A stretch of 64,000 nucleotides of DNA, from NCBI RefSeq assembly GCF_042754225.1, contig NZ_JBHZAH010000005.1, positions 31,316 through 95,315 on the forward strand. Direction: 5' to 3'. The first letter of the stretch is position 1. Each line of letters starts with the position of its first letter. The translations under genes were made by a program, and so were the position numbers. Below the pieces are notes generated by a model that worked only from the letters and a program-made list of their open reading frames with translations, did no database searches and was not told the origin of the DNA. The DNA comes from Rhodococcus_G sp042754225 (GTDB taxonomy: Bacteria > Actinomycetota > Actinomycetes > Mycobacteriales > Mycobacteriaceae). Positions 35,096 through 43,389 of this stretch are shown piece after piece.

Positions 35096-36061
35096 CTACG
35101 CCAGGGTCTCGTGGGCGGCGGGGATCGAGCCCAGCCGGCCGGCCTGGAAGTCCTCGAACGCCTGGATGACCTCGGCCTTGGTGTTCATCACGAACGGGCC
35201 GGCCATCGCGACGGGCTCACGGATCGGCTTGCCGCCCAGGACGAACACCTCGAGCGACTCGGTGCGCGAGTCCTGGGTGTCCGCCGCGGCGATGGTCAGC
35301 GTGTCGCCGCGCCCGAAGACGGTGGTCTGTCCCATCCGCACCGGCCTGCGCTCGGCGCCGACCAGGCCGTCGCCTGCCAGTACGTAGGCGAGGGCGTTGA
35401 ACTCGGGGTTCCACGGCAGGGTCAGGCTGGCTCCGGGTGCGATCGTCGCGTGCACCAGGCTGATCGGGGTGTAGGTGGAACCGGGGCCGTGGTGACCGGC
35501 GACCTCGCCGGCGATGACGCGGACCAGGGCGCCGCCGTCGGGGGAGGACAGCAGTGCCACCTTGTTGCCGGTGATGTCCTGGTAGCGGGGCGCGGCCATC
35601 TTGTTGTTGCGTGGCAGGTTCACCCACAGCTGCACGCCGTGGAAGAGGCCGCCGCTCACCACGAGGTGTTCCGGCGGGGTCTCGATGTGCAGGATGCCGC
35701 CGCCGGCGGTCATCCACTGGGTGTCGCCGCCGCCGATGACGCCGCCGCCGCCGTTGGAGTCCTGGTGCTCCATGATCCCGTCGATCATGTAGGTCACGGT
35801 TTCGAACCCGCGGTGCGGATGCCAGGGCGTGCCCTTGGGCTCGCCGGGGGCGTAGTCGACCTCGCCCATCTGGTCCATGTGAATGAAGGGGTCGAGGTGC
35901 TTCATGTCGATACCCGCGAAGGCGCGGCGGACCGGGAACCCCTCTCCCTCGTAGCCGACGGGGGCGGTGGTCAGGGCGAGCACCGGACGCGCGGCCGCGT
36001 CGGGTGCGGGCTCGGCGATGCGGGGCAGCGCGAGGGTGTTGTCGACGGTCACGGCGGGCAT
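35096..36061 (-). CDS. pirin-family protein 3 (long form)
   Basis: A 321-residue classical pirin, more distant from the other two. The N-terminal cupin shows DPFIHMDQMG, then GTPWHPHRGFETVTYMIDG with two His and Glu, and GGGILHIETPP with the third His, forming the Fe-binding site. The C-terminal pirin_C domain contains FVLGGKPIREPVAMAGPFVMNT, a family signature. It is the first gene of the pirin group, with a palindromic site upstream. Confidence 0.92.
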   Translation of the reverse strand: MPAVTVDNTLALPRIAEPAPDAAARPVLALTTAPVGYEGEGFPVRRAFAGIDMKHLDPFIHMDQMGEVDYAPGEPKGTPWHPHRGFETVTYMIDGIMEHQDSNGGGGVIGGGDTQWMTAGGGILHIETPPEHLVVSGGLFHGVQLWVNLPRNNKMAAPRYQDITGNKVALLSSPDGGALVRVIAGEVAGHHGPGSTYTPISLVHATIAPGASLTLPWNPEFNALAYVLAGDGLVGAERRPVRMGQTTVFGRGDTLTIAAADTQDSRTESLEVFVLGGKPIREPVAMAGPFVMNTKAEVIQAFEDFQAGRLGSIPAAHETLA

Positions 36062-36080
36062 GGGGGCTCCTCCGGGTTAG

Positions 36081-36098
36081 TAGTTGATTGTTCAACTA
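36081..36098. promoter_or_regulatory. 18-bp palindrome upstream of pirin 3
   Basis: TAGTTGA-TTGT-TCAACTA is a perfect 7-4-7 inverted repeat 20 bases before the pirin 3 start. Its AT-rich, MarR/TetR-like form and place suggest an operator for the pirin group. No MarR or TetR gene lies beside it, so the regulator would be encoded elsewhere. Confidence 0.5.
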
Positions 36099-36140
36099 GT
36101 TCACCGTACCTCAACGCTGTGCCGGCGGAGATATTCCCTT

Positions 36141-36467
36141 CTATGCCCTGGCCGGGGAGGGCCACCCGGACCGCCGGCTCCGGTCCAGGATCATCCGCAG
36201 CCCGCGGTGGCGGGCGGCTAGCTCGTGCCAGCTGTCGCTGGGCAGGTCGCTGACGTCGAACATGTCGTCTACCTGGGCCTGCGCCATCCGGTCCCAGTGA
36301 TGCTGCAGAGCGAGCAGCAGGTCGTCGCGGTCGTCGAAGACCTGGGAGTACCGCGGATTCCAGGGCAGGTGGCCGTCCGGCTTCCGCTCGATCTCGTCGC
36401 AGATCTCGAGCAGGAGCTGGATGCGCTCGCGGGTGCGAGCCGGAGTGAACGTGCGGGTCGAGTTCAT
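36141..36467 (-). CDS. small hypothetical protein
   Basis: A 108-residue cytoplasmic protein, mostly helical and charged, with segments RERIQLLLEICDEIERKPDG and HHWDRMAQAQVDDMF. It has a GAGGAG ribosome site at the right distance from the ATG at 36467 and codon use like its neighbours, so it is very likely real. No family recognised, no signal or membrane segment. It could be co-transcribed with the pirins, 80 bases downstream on the same strand. Confidence 0.65.
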   Translation of the reverse strand: MNSTRTFTPARTRERIQLLLEICDEIERKPDGHLPWNPRYSQVFDDRDDLLLALQHHWDRMAQAQVDDMFDVSDLPSDSWHELAARHRGLRMILDRSRRSGWPSPARA

Positions 36468-36653
36468 GATCGGCTCCTCGTGGGTGCGTCGTTTCGGTAC
36501 GCCCAACGCTATGGACGGCCTGCGGCGACGTCGTCGTGCCGGAGGAGGGACCTGCCCTGCGACCGCGGCAGGGACCGGCCTGCGACCACGGTAGGAGTGG
36601 GACTGCTCCTCCAGAGGGATCCGCCGGCCGGGTTTGCTCCCTACGCTGAGGGG

Positions 36654-37874
36654 GTGGGATTGCTGGTGTGGTGGCGGTCGCGATTCGAGAGTCGGGCACC
36701 CGAGGGGGTGCGCGACTACCCGTGGTGGCTGCCGACCTGCATGGCCGGGATCATGGTCGTGGTCGCGGTGATCGCCGTTGCGCAGCGGGGCGAGCTGATT
36801 CCGCCGGGGCCCGCGGCGGTGGCCGGCCTGATGACCGTCGTCACCTGCGTGGGCCAGCAGGTCACCGGCCGACCGTGGCCGCCGGCGGTGATGACGGCGG
36901 CGACGATCGGCGGCGTCGTGTGGCTGCTGCTCGATCCGGTCCAGCAGGACTTCGCGCCGGTCCTGCTCATGGTGATGGTCGGCACCGTGACGGCAACCGC
37001 CGGGGCGTGGTGGGGAATCGCGGCCGGTGTCGCGAGCATCGCCACCCTGATCACGGTGGCGGTCACCGGCGAGCTGGCGGACGTCGGGATCTACGTCGGC
37101 GGCGTGCTGCTCGGTTTCGAGGTCGGGTTCACGTTGCTGTGGCAGAACCGGGCGCTCGTCGCCGAGCGCAGCGGCCAACACGCCGAGTGGGAGCGCGCCA
37201 CCATCGCCGAACGCCAGCGCATCGCGCGCGACATCCACGACGTGGTGGGGCACTCGCTGAGTGTCACACTGCTGCATCTGACCGGCGCCCGGCACGCCTT
37301 GGAGAGCGACCGGGACATCGACGAAGCGATCGACGCGTTGCGGGACGCGGAACGCGTCGGCCGGGAGGCGATGGCCGACATCCGTCGCACGGTCGGTCTG
37401 CTCGCCACCGAGGGGACCGACTCCGCAGCGCTTCCCGGTGTCGAGGACATTGCGGCGCTCGTCGAATCCGTGCGTGGTGCGGGACTTTCCGTGAGCTACC
37501 GGACCGACGGTTCGCCCAACGTGTCGCCGGGTACCGGACTCGCGCTGTACCGGATCACGCAGGAGTCGCTGGCCAATGTGGCCAAGCACGCGCCCGCCTC
37601 AGCGGCGGCGGTCCGGTTGGAGTTCACCCCGGCGCAGGCCCGCGTGACAGTCGAGAACGGACTGGCCACGCGGCCACGCGGGCACCGGCGGGCGGGCTCG
37701 GGACTGACCGGCATGGCCGATCGAGCTGCCCAGCTCGGTGGAAGTGTCCAGGCCGGTCCGGATCCGAACGCGCCGCGATGGGTCGTCGACGCCCGGTTGC
37801 CGGTCAGCGGAGCCACCCGTATCGCAGACTGCGCGTGGAAGGTGGTGACCGGTGATGTCAACAGGACCAAGTGA
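36654..37874 (+). CDS. two-component sensor histidine kinase (NarL-partner type)
   Basis: A 406-residue kinase from GTG. Five hydrophobic segments (about residues 25-165) form the membrane sensor. The HisKA_3 box is ERQRIARDIHDVVGHSLSV with phospho-accepting His195, and the HATPase has an N-box in ITQESLANVAKHA and a G-box near GSGLTGMADRA. The 3' end overlaps the response regulator gene by 20 bases. An alternative GTG at 36666 is possible. It is unlike the kinase at 1128 in sequence. Signal unknown. Confidence 0.9.
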   Translation: MGLLVWWRSRFESRAPEGVRDYPWWLPTCMAGIMVVVAVIAVAQRGELIPPGPAAVAGLMTVVTCVGQQVTGRPWPPAVMTAATIGGVVWLLLDPVQQDFAPVLLMVMVGTVTATAGAWWGIAAGVASIATLITVAVTGELADVGIYVGGVLLGFEVGFTLLWQNRALVAERSGQHAEWERATIAERQRIARDIHDVVGHSLSVTLLHLTGARHALESDRDIDEAIDALRDAERVGREAMADIRRTVGLLATEGTDSAALPGVEDIAALVESVRGAGLSVSYRTDGSPNVSPGTGLALYRITQESLANVAKHAPASAAAVRLEFTPAQARVTVENGLATRPRGHRRAGSGLTGMADRAAQLGGSVQAGPDPNAPRWVVDARLPVSGATRIADCAWKVVTGDVNRTK

Positions 37875-38544
37875 TTCCGGTGATCCGATACGGGTCATGC
37901 TCGTCGACGATCAGGAACTCGTCCGTTCGGGCCTGCGCCGGATCCTGCGCCAACGGGACGGATTCGCCATCGTCGCCGAATGCACCGACGGTGACGAGGT
38001 GCTCGACGCGGTGACCGAACACCCGGTCGACGTGGTGGTGATGGATCTGCGGATGAAGCGGGTCGGCGGCATCGAGGCCACTCGGCTGTTGCGCCGGCGC
38101 GGTGACGATCCGCCGGTGCTGGTGCTCACCACCTTCGACGACGACGAGTTGCTCTCCGGTGCGTTGCGGGCGGGTGCCGCCGGATTCGTCCTCAAGGACG
38201 CCGGGGCGGAAGAACTGATCCGCGCCGTCCGCGCGGTCGCTGCGGGCCGGTCCTGGCTCGACTCGGTGGTCACCGGCAGGGTGCTCGCCACGTACCGGGC
38301 GGCGCCACCGGCGCGACCGGCGTCCGAGTCCACGCCCGAACGGCTCACCCCGCGGGAGACGGACGTGCTGCGGTTGATCGGACACGGACGCACCAACGCC
38401 GAAATTGCCCACGCGCTGGTGATTTCCGAGCTCACGGTCAAGAGCCACATCGGTCGGATCTTCACCAAACTCGACCTCCGGGACCGTGCCGCGGCGATTG
38501 TGTACACCTTCGACCACAACATCGTGCGGCCCGGCACCAGCTGA
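37855..38544 (+). CDS. LuxR/NarL-family response regulator
   Basis: A 229-residue regulator. The receiver has DDQ at 18-20, phospho-acceptor Asp64 in VVMDLRMK, Thr in LTTFDDDE, and Lys in VLKDAGAEE. The LuxR helix-turn-helix follows LTPRETDVLRLIGHG with TVKSHIGRIFTKL. The start overlaps the kinase gene; a GTG one codon upstream also exists. The neighbour downstream is an MmpL transporter, whose control by this system is a reasonable inference from a 157-base gap on the same strand. Confidence 0.93.
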   Translation: MSTGPSDSGDPIRVMLVDDQELVRSGLRRILRQRDGFAIVAECTDGDEVLDAVTEHPVDVVVMDLRMKRVGGIEATRLLRRRGDDPPVLVLTTFDDDELLSGALRAGAAGFVLKDAGAEELIRAVRAVAAGRSWLDSVVTGRVLATYRAAPPARPASESTPERLTPRETDVLRLIGHGRTNAEIAHALVISELTVKSHIGRIFTKLDLRDRAAAIVYTFDHNIVRPGTS

Positions 38545-38701
38545 AGCGACCCTGACTCGATTGCTACCAGGGTAGGAGAGAGGATTTGCGACCGCGGCAG
38601 GACGACGCCGGACGTGGACGCGACCTAGCGTCGACGGGACACGAACGTCACCTGCCCGTACAGACCCATCGCGATCATGCTGCGGTGGAAGGGAGTTGGT
38701 T

Positions 38702-40924
38702 GTGCTCACGCGTCTGGCCACCGCCTGTGTCCGCCACCCGAAACTGGTGCTCTCCGCCGCGCTGCTGGCACTGATCGTGCTGGGCGTGCTCGGCGCGTCG
38801 GCCCCACAGCACCTGCGTGGCGGCGGATTCGCCGACCCGGCGGCACCGTCGAGCCAGGCGAATGCGCTGCTCGAGTCGAAATTCCAGGCCGGAGATCGAA
38901 ATCTCGTTTTCCTGGTCACCTCGCCCGAGGGGGTCGACGGTGCGGAGGCGAGGTCAGCGGCGGACCGGACGATTGCCGCGCTCGATCACGAGGACGACGT
39001 AAGCCAGGTGGTGTCGTACTGGACGTTGCCCGCCCCCTTCGCCGCGCAGCTGCGGAGCGCCGACGGTCGCATCGGGGTGATCGCCGCACACGTGGCGGGC
39101 GACGACGCACAGGCTCCCGAGCGGGCAGCGGAGATCGCCGCTCCGCTGACCGGGCGCACCGGCTCGGTCGACGTGCAGGCCGGTGGCCTGGCGCTGGGCA
39201 CGTACGAGGTCAGCGAGCGCATCTCGCACGATCTGCTCGTCGCCGAGGCGGTCGCGATCCCGATCACCGCCGTGGCGTTGACCTGGGTGTTCGGCAGCCT
39301 CGTCGCCGCGGCGCTGCCGGTCCTGCTCGGGCTGGCGTCGATCGTCTCGACACTCGGGATGTTGCGGCTGATCGCCGAGGTCACGCCGGTGTCGGTGTAC
39401 GCGTTGAACATGACGACGGCACTCGGGCTGGCGCTGGCCATCGACTACAGCCTTTTCGTCGTCAGCCGGTACCGGGAGGAACTCGCGGCGGGCTCGGACA
39501 CGCCCGACGCGATCGTGCGAGCGATGGGGACCGCCGGGCACACCGCGGTGGTCTCGGCGACCGCGGTGACGCTGTCGCTGGCGGTGCTCGTGATCTTCCC
39601 GCTGTACTTCCTGCGTTCGTTCGCCTACGCCGGGCTCGCGGTCGTGGTGGTCAGTGCCGCCACCGCGATCCTGGTGCTGCCGGCCGCGTTGGCACTGCTC
39701 GGAAATCGCGTCAACGCATGGGATCTGCGGGTCGCGGTCCGTCGCGCGCTGCGCCGACCGCCACCGCGCCCGTTCGAGTCGGAGTCCCCGTTCTGGGGGC
39801 GGGTGGCCGAGACGGTGATGCGGCGTCCGGTCGTGTTCGGGGCGGCGGCGCTGCTGTTCCTGCTGGTTCTCGGTGCGCCGGTCCTGTCGATGCGGGTGGG
39901 CCTGCCCGACGACCGCACCCTGCCGGCGGCCGCGTCGAGTCGGTCGGTGGGCGACACCGTCCGTACCGAATTCGCCGGCGGCCCCCAAAGCCAGCTGACC
40001 GTGGTGGTTCCCGACACCACCGCGTCCCCGGGCGGCCTCGGGTCCTATGCCGCCGCGTTGTCGAGGGTGCCCGGCGTCAGGGCGGTGGTCTCGTCCGAGG
40101 GGGTCACCGTGTCCGGACAGTCGGTTTCGGCCGGATCCGCGGCGATCACCACGCCGATGACGCGGGACGACAGTTCGTACCTGTATCTGGAGAACGACAT
40201 CGAGCCGTACTCGTCGCGCGGTCAGCAGCTCGTGCGGGAGGTCCAGGCGGTGCCCGCGCCGTGGCCGGTTCAGGTCACCGGCCTGGCGGCGGAGAACGCC
40301 GACACCACGACCGCACTCGTCTCCCGGTTGCCGCTGGCCGCGGTGCTCATCGCGGTGCCGATGCTGGTCGTGCTGTACTTCTTCACCCGCAGTGTGGTGC
40401 TACCGGTCAAGGCGCTCGTGCTCACCCTGCTGTCGTTGACGGCGACGTTCGGGGCGATGGTCTGGATCTTCCAGGACGGCCATCTCGCCGGCCTGTTCGG
40501 AGTGACCGCCACCGGCTACCTCTCGGCCGCCATCCCGATCCTGATGTTCTGCTTGGCCTTCGGGGCGTCGATGGACTACGAGGTGTTCCTGCTCTCCCGT
40601 ATTCGCGAGGAGTGGCTCGTGAGTGGGGACAACACGCGCGCGGTCGCTCGGGGCCTTGCCCGGACCGGGCGGATCATCACTGCTGCCGCGGTCATCATGG
40701 CGATCGTGTTCATCGCCGCGGCCACGTCGTCGATCTCGTTCATCGACCTGTTCGGCGCCGGCATGGCGCTGGCGGTGCTGATGGACGCCACCGTGGTCCG
40801 TGGGGTGCTGGTGCCCGCGTTCATGCGACTGTTCGGCGCCGCGAACTGGTGGCCGTCGCGCCCACCCGTCCGCTCCGCCGAGGCCTCGCCGGACGACGAG
40901 CACACCCCGGCCCGCGCGCAATAA
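38702..40924 (+). CDS. MmpL/RND-family lipid transporter
   Basis: A 740-residue membrane protein with the MmpL layout: helix 1, a porter domain (about 35-165), five helices, a cytoplasmic stretch (about 335-370), helix 7, a second porter domain (385-540), and five final helices. The proton-relay motifs are LALAIDYSLFVVSRYREE and FGASMDYEVFLLSRIREEW, with Asp-Tyr pairs in helices 4 and 10. GTG at 38702 is preferred over TTG at 38696 because it is better spaced from AAGGGAG. It is a short MmpL without the large D3 loop. Exports lipids or drugs; cargo unknown. Confidence 0.9.
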   Translation: MLTRLATACVRHPKLVLSAALLALIVLGVLGASAPQHLRGGGFADPAAPSSQANALLESKFQAGDRNLVFLVTSPEGVDGAEARSAADRTIAALDHEDDVSQVVSYWTLPAPFAAQLRSADGRIGVIAAHVAGDDAQAPERAAEIAAPLTGRTGSVDVQAGGLALGTYEVSERISHDLLVAEAVAIPITAVALTWVFGSLVAAALPVLLGLASIVSTLGMLRLIAEVTPVSVYALNMTTALGLALAIDYSLFVVSRYREELAAGSDTPDAIVRAMGTAGHTAVVSATAVTLSLAVLVIFPLYFLRSFAYAGLAVVVVSAATAILVLPAALALLGNRVNAWDLRVAVRRALRRPPPRPFESESPFWGRVAETVMRRPVVFGAAALLFLLVLGAPVLSMRVGLPDDRTLPAAASSRSVGDTVRTEFAGGPQSQLTVVVPDTTASPGGLGSYAAALSRVPGVRAVVSSEGVTVSGQSVSAGSAAITTPMTRDDSSYLYLENDIEPYSSRGQQLVREVQAVPAPWPVQVTGLAAENADTTTALVSRLPLAAVLIAVPMLVVLYFFTRSVVLPVKALVLTLLSLTATFGAMVWIFQDGHLAGLFGVTATGYLSAAIPILMFCLAFGASMDYEVFLLSRIREEWLVSGDNTRAVARGLARTGRIITAAAVIMAIVFIAAATSSISFIDLFGAGMALAVLMDATVVRGVLVPAFMRLFGAANWWPSRPPVRSAEASPDDEHTPARAQ

Positions 40925-40966
40925 ATGTGTGACGGCCGCGGAGTGGGGCTGAGCACACACGCCCGG

Positions 40967-41016
40967 TGTCGGGATCACACCAGTGCCGGACGCGAAACGC
41001 AGGTGTGATCCCGACA
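40967..41016. terminator. hairpin terminator between convergent genes
   Basis: A perfect 15-bp inverted repeat, TGTCGGGATCACACC at 40967-40981 and its complement at 41002-41016, with a 20-base loop. It sits between the mmpL gene and the convergent oxidoreductase gene. Confidence 0.7.
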
Positions 41017-41045
41017 GCACGTCTGTGCGGTCGAGTGCCGCAGGG

Positions 41046-41987
41046 TCAGGGCAGCAGGACGAACTTTCCGCTCGGGTGCGGGCTCTGCAGTTCGGTGTGC
41101 GCCTGCGCCGCGGCCTCGAGCGGGAAGGTCTTCGCGACGAGGACGTCGAGCTGGCCCCGTCCGGCGAGTTCGATCAGCTCGGACCTGGCCTCCTGGCGGA
41201 TCCGTGCGCTCTCGGGGCTGCCTCCGCCGATCGCGGGGAAGCCGTCCTGCGCGGCCCGGCCGAACGCGACGATGGTCACGATGCGCCCGCGGTCCGCTAC
41301 GAGGGCGAGGGAGGCGTCGACCGCCTCGTCGGTGCCGGCGGTGTCGAATGCGGCGTCGACCCCGTTCGGGGCGGCGGCCCGTACCCGGTCGAGCAGCCCG
41401 TCGCCGTACGCGACGGGAACCGCGCCGAGGCTGCGCAGGTAGTCGTGCTTGGACTCGCGGGCCGTGCCGATCACCGTGGCCCCGCGCGCGACCGCCAGCT
41501 GCACGGCCAGCGCGCCGACCGCACCGGCCGCGCCGTGGATCAGCAGGGTGTCGCTGGACGTGACCTGAGCGGTGGTCAGGGCGTCCACCGCGGTGGTGCC
41601 GGTGGCCAGGAGCCCGGCGGCCTGCTCCCACGGCAGTGACGGCGGCTTCGGCAGCGCGTCGCCCGCGTCGATGTTCAGCAGCTGCGTGTAGGAACCCTTG
41701 CCGGGGTGGACGATCACCTCGTCGCCCACCGCGAGCGGCCCGGCGGGACCGGCCGCACCCTCGCCGACGGCGACGACCACGCCCGCCCCTTCGAGCCCGG
41801 GGCGCACCGGCAGGGATGCGGGATCGGAGCCGAAGGCGCCGCTGTACGACTTGTAGTCGAAGGGGTTGACGCCGACGGCGCGCAGTTCGACCTGCACCTC
41901 TCCGGGGCCGGGAGCCGGCACCTGTTCGTCGATCACGGTGAGGACGTCGGGCCCTCCGAACGCTGTCGCTACCACCGAATTGGCCAT
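41046..41987 (-). CDS. NAD(P)-dependent quinone oxidoreductase (zinc-free MDR)
   Basis: A 313-residue medium-chain reductase. GVNPFDYKSYSGAF and GLEGAGVVVAVGEG form the N-terminal GroES-like part. The Rossmann part has LLIHGAAGAVGALAVQLA as the nucleotide-binding loop and a C-terminal GKFVLLP. There are no zinc-ligand Cys/His, so it is of the quinone oxidoreductase/zeta-crystallin type. It is divergent from a TetR gene over 113 bases and is probably its target. An upstream in-frame start at 42113 would run into that regulator and is rejected. Confidence 0.9.
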   Translation of the reverse strand: MANSVVATAFGGPDVLTVIDEQVPAPGPGEVQVELRAVGVNPFDYKSYSGAFGSDPASLPVRPGLEGAGVVVAVGEGAAGPAGPLAVGDEVIVHPGKGSYTQLLNIDAGDALPKPPSLPWEQAAGLLATGTTAVDALTTAQVTSSDTLLIHGAAGAVGALAVQLAVARGATVIGTARESKHDYLRSLGAVPVAYGDGLLDRVRAAAPNGVDAAFDTAGTDEAVDASLALVADRGRIVTIVAFGRAAQDGFPAIGGGSPESARIRQEARSELIELAGRGQLDVLVAKTFPLEAAAQAHTELQSPHPSGKFVLLP

Positions 41988-42064
41988 GACCTGGCCAACG
42001 ACCGGGCCGCCGTCTTCTATTCCGGCCCGCCGTACCCGAACCACTACCTGCACCCGAGACAATT

Positions 42065-42101
42065 TTGGACTCGGTGTAAGTTTGGGTCTACGCTGGAACC
42101 A
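42065..42101 (+). promoter_or_regulatory. sigma70-type promoter, leaderless TetR gene
   Basis: TTGGAC (42065-42070), 18 bases, TACGCT (42089-42094), then 6 bases to the ATG at 42101. This spacing places transcription at or next to the start codon, so the mRNA is probably leaderless. CCGAG/CTCGG (42054-42074 region) forms a short inverted repeat over the -35 box and may be the TetR's own operator. Confidence 0.6.
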
Positions 42102-42724
42102 TGACCACCCCATCGGGCCTGCGTGCGGCGAAGAAGCTGGAGACGTGGCGTTCGCTGCGGTCCGCCGCCGTCGAGCTCGTGTCGGCCCGGGGGTTCGACG
42201 CGGTGAGCGTCGAGGAGATCGCCGCCGCGGCCAACGTCTCGAAGAGCACCCTGTTCAACTACTTCGAGTCCAAGGAATCGCTGCTGCTCGACCCCGATCC
42301 CGAGGACTCCGCGCGTTGGCGGACGCTGGCGCAGGCCCGGCCCGCGGACGAACCGATGTGGGAGTCGTTGCGGGAGATCCTCATCGGCACCGTCGGCTGC
42401 GACGGTTCGAAACTCTTGCTGCGCAAGAGCATGATCGAGCAATGCCCGGCGCTGGTCCAGTCCGCATGGGCGTCGAGCGAACCGTTCCGAACCTTCGTGC
42501 GCGGCTGGGTGGCGCAGCGGCTGGCCCTGGACGACGACGCTCACCGGGTCAGTCTGGTGGTGAACGTCGCCTTCGCGATCGTGCACGCCGCGTACCGTTC
42601 CTGGGATCCGCAGCGGGGCCCGGGCCAGTTCACCGACCTGGTCCGGGACGGGTTCGCGGTCGTCGGTGACGGATTCCTCGACCTCGGCGGTTCGCCCGCC
42701 GAGCGCCTCCCCGGACGGATCTGA
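42101..42724 (+). CDS. TetR-family transcriptional regulator
   Basis: A 207-residue regulator with the HTH region AAVELVSARGFDAVSVEEIAAAANVSKSTLFNYFESKESLL (key part VSKSTLFNYF). The C-terminal half is variable. It is divergent from the quinone oxidoreductase, which it probably represses. No ribosome site is needed if the transcript is leaderless, as the promoter spacing suggests. It is followed 10 bases later by a DedA-type gene on the same strand. Confidence 0.9.
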   Translation: MTTPSGLRAAKKLETWRSLRSAAVELVSARGFDAVSVEEIAAAANVSKSTLFNYFESKESLLLDPDPEDSARWRTLAQARPADEPMWESLREILIGTVGCDGSKLLLRKSMIEQCPALVQSAWASSEPFRTFVRGWVAQRLALDDDAHRVSLVVNVAFAIVHAAYRSWDPQRGPGQFTDLVRDGFAVVGDGFLDLGGSPAERLPGRI

Positions 42725-42734
42725 GGCGGCCCCG

Positions 42735-43385
42735 GTGAACGCCCTCCTCGAGCGACTGCAGACCCTCGACTCCCTCGTGGTGTACGCGGTGGTCTCGGGG
42801 CTGGTGTTCACCGAGGACGCGCTCCTGCTCGGCTTCTTCGTCCCGGGCGAGACCGCGGCGATCGTCGGCGGCATCGTCGCGAGCCAGACCCATGCGCAGC
42901 TGTGGCTGATGATCGTGCTCGTGGTCACCGCGGCCGTGCTGGGAGACACCGTCGGCTTCGGGATCGGCCGCCGGGTCGGCCCGCGCATCCTGCAGCTGCC
43001 GTTCCTCGCCGGGCGCCGACGGCTCGACGGGGCGCAGGAGCTGCTGCGCAGGCACGGCGGACCCGCGGTGTTCGTCGGCCGGTTCGTCGCGTTCATCCGC
43101 ACCGTGATGCCCCCGCTCGCGGGGATCAGCGGGATGCCCTACCGTCGCTTCCTGGCCTTCAATTCCGTTGCGGCACTGGTCTTCGGTGCCGGGAACGTGC
43201 TGCTCGGCTTCGCGGCGGGAAACTCCTACGAGAAGATCGAGAAGGCGGTGGGCGGCACCGGCGTCCTGATCGCCGTCGCGGCCGTCGCCGCAGCGATCTG
43301 GTGGTTGCGTCGGCGGCGTGCCGCGGCCTTCGCCGTCGCGCCGGAACCCGCGGCAGTCGAGGGTGCGCACACCGGGGGAGCGTGA
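42735..43385 (+). CDS. DedA-family membrane protein
   Basis: A 216-residue protein from a GTG with GAGG eight bases before it. It has the DedA signature: FVPGETAAIVGG, then ...GDTVGFGIGRRVG and FVGRFVAFIRTVMPPLAGISGMPYRRF (key FxGRxxxxxR...AG). Four to five membrane helices including two re-entrant segments. Known: DedA proteins are linked to membrane lipid flipping and resistance to cationic compounds. A longer start at 42666 would overlap the TetR gene by 59 bases and is less likely. Confidence 0.88.
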   Translation: MNALLERLQTLDSLVVYAVVSGLVFTEDALLLGFFVPGETAAIVGGIVASQTHAQLWLMIVLVVTAAVLGDTVGFGIGRRVGPRILQLPFLAGRRRLDGAQELLRRHGGPAVFVGRFVAFIRTVMPPLAGISGMPYRRFLAFNSVAALVFGAGNVLLGFAAGNSYEKIEKAVGGTGVLIAVAAVAAAIWWLRRRRAAAFAVAPEPAAVEGAHTGGA

Positions 43386-43389
43386 CCCG

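Noticed and set aside
42666..42734. Earlier ATG for the DedA gene.
   Set aside because: It would overlap the TetR gene by 59 bases and add a Ser/Pro-rich peptide not typical of DedA; the GTG at 42735 has GAGG upstream.
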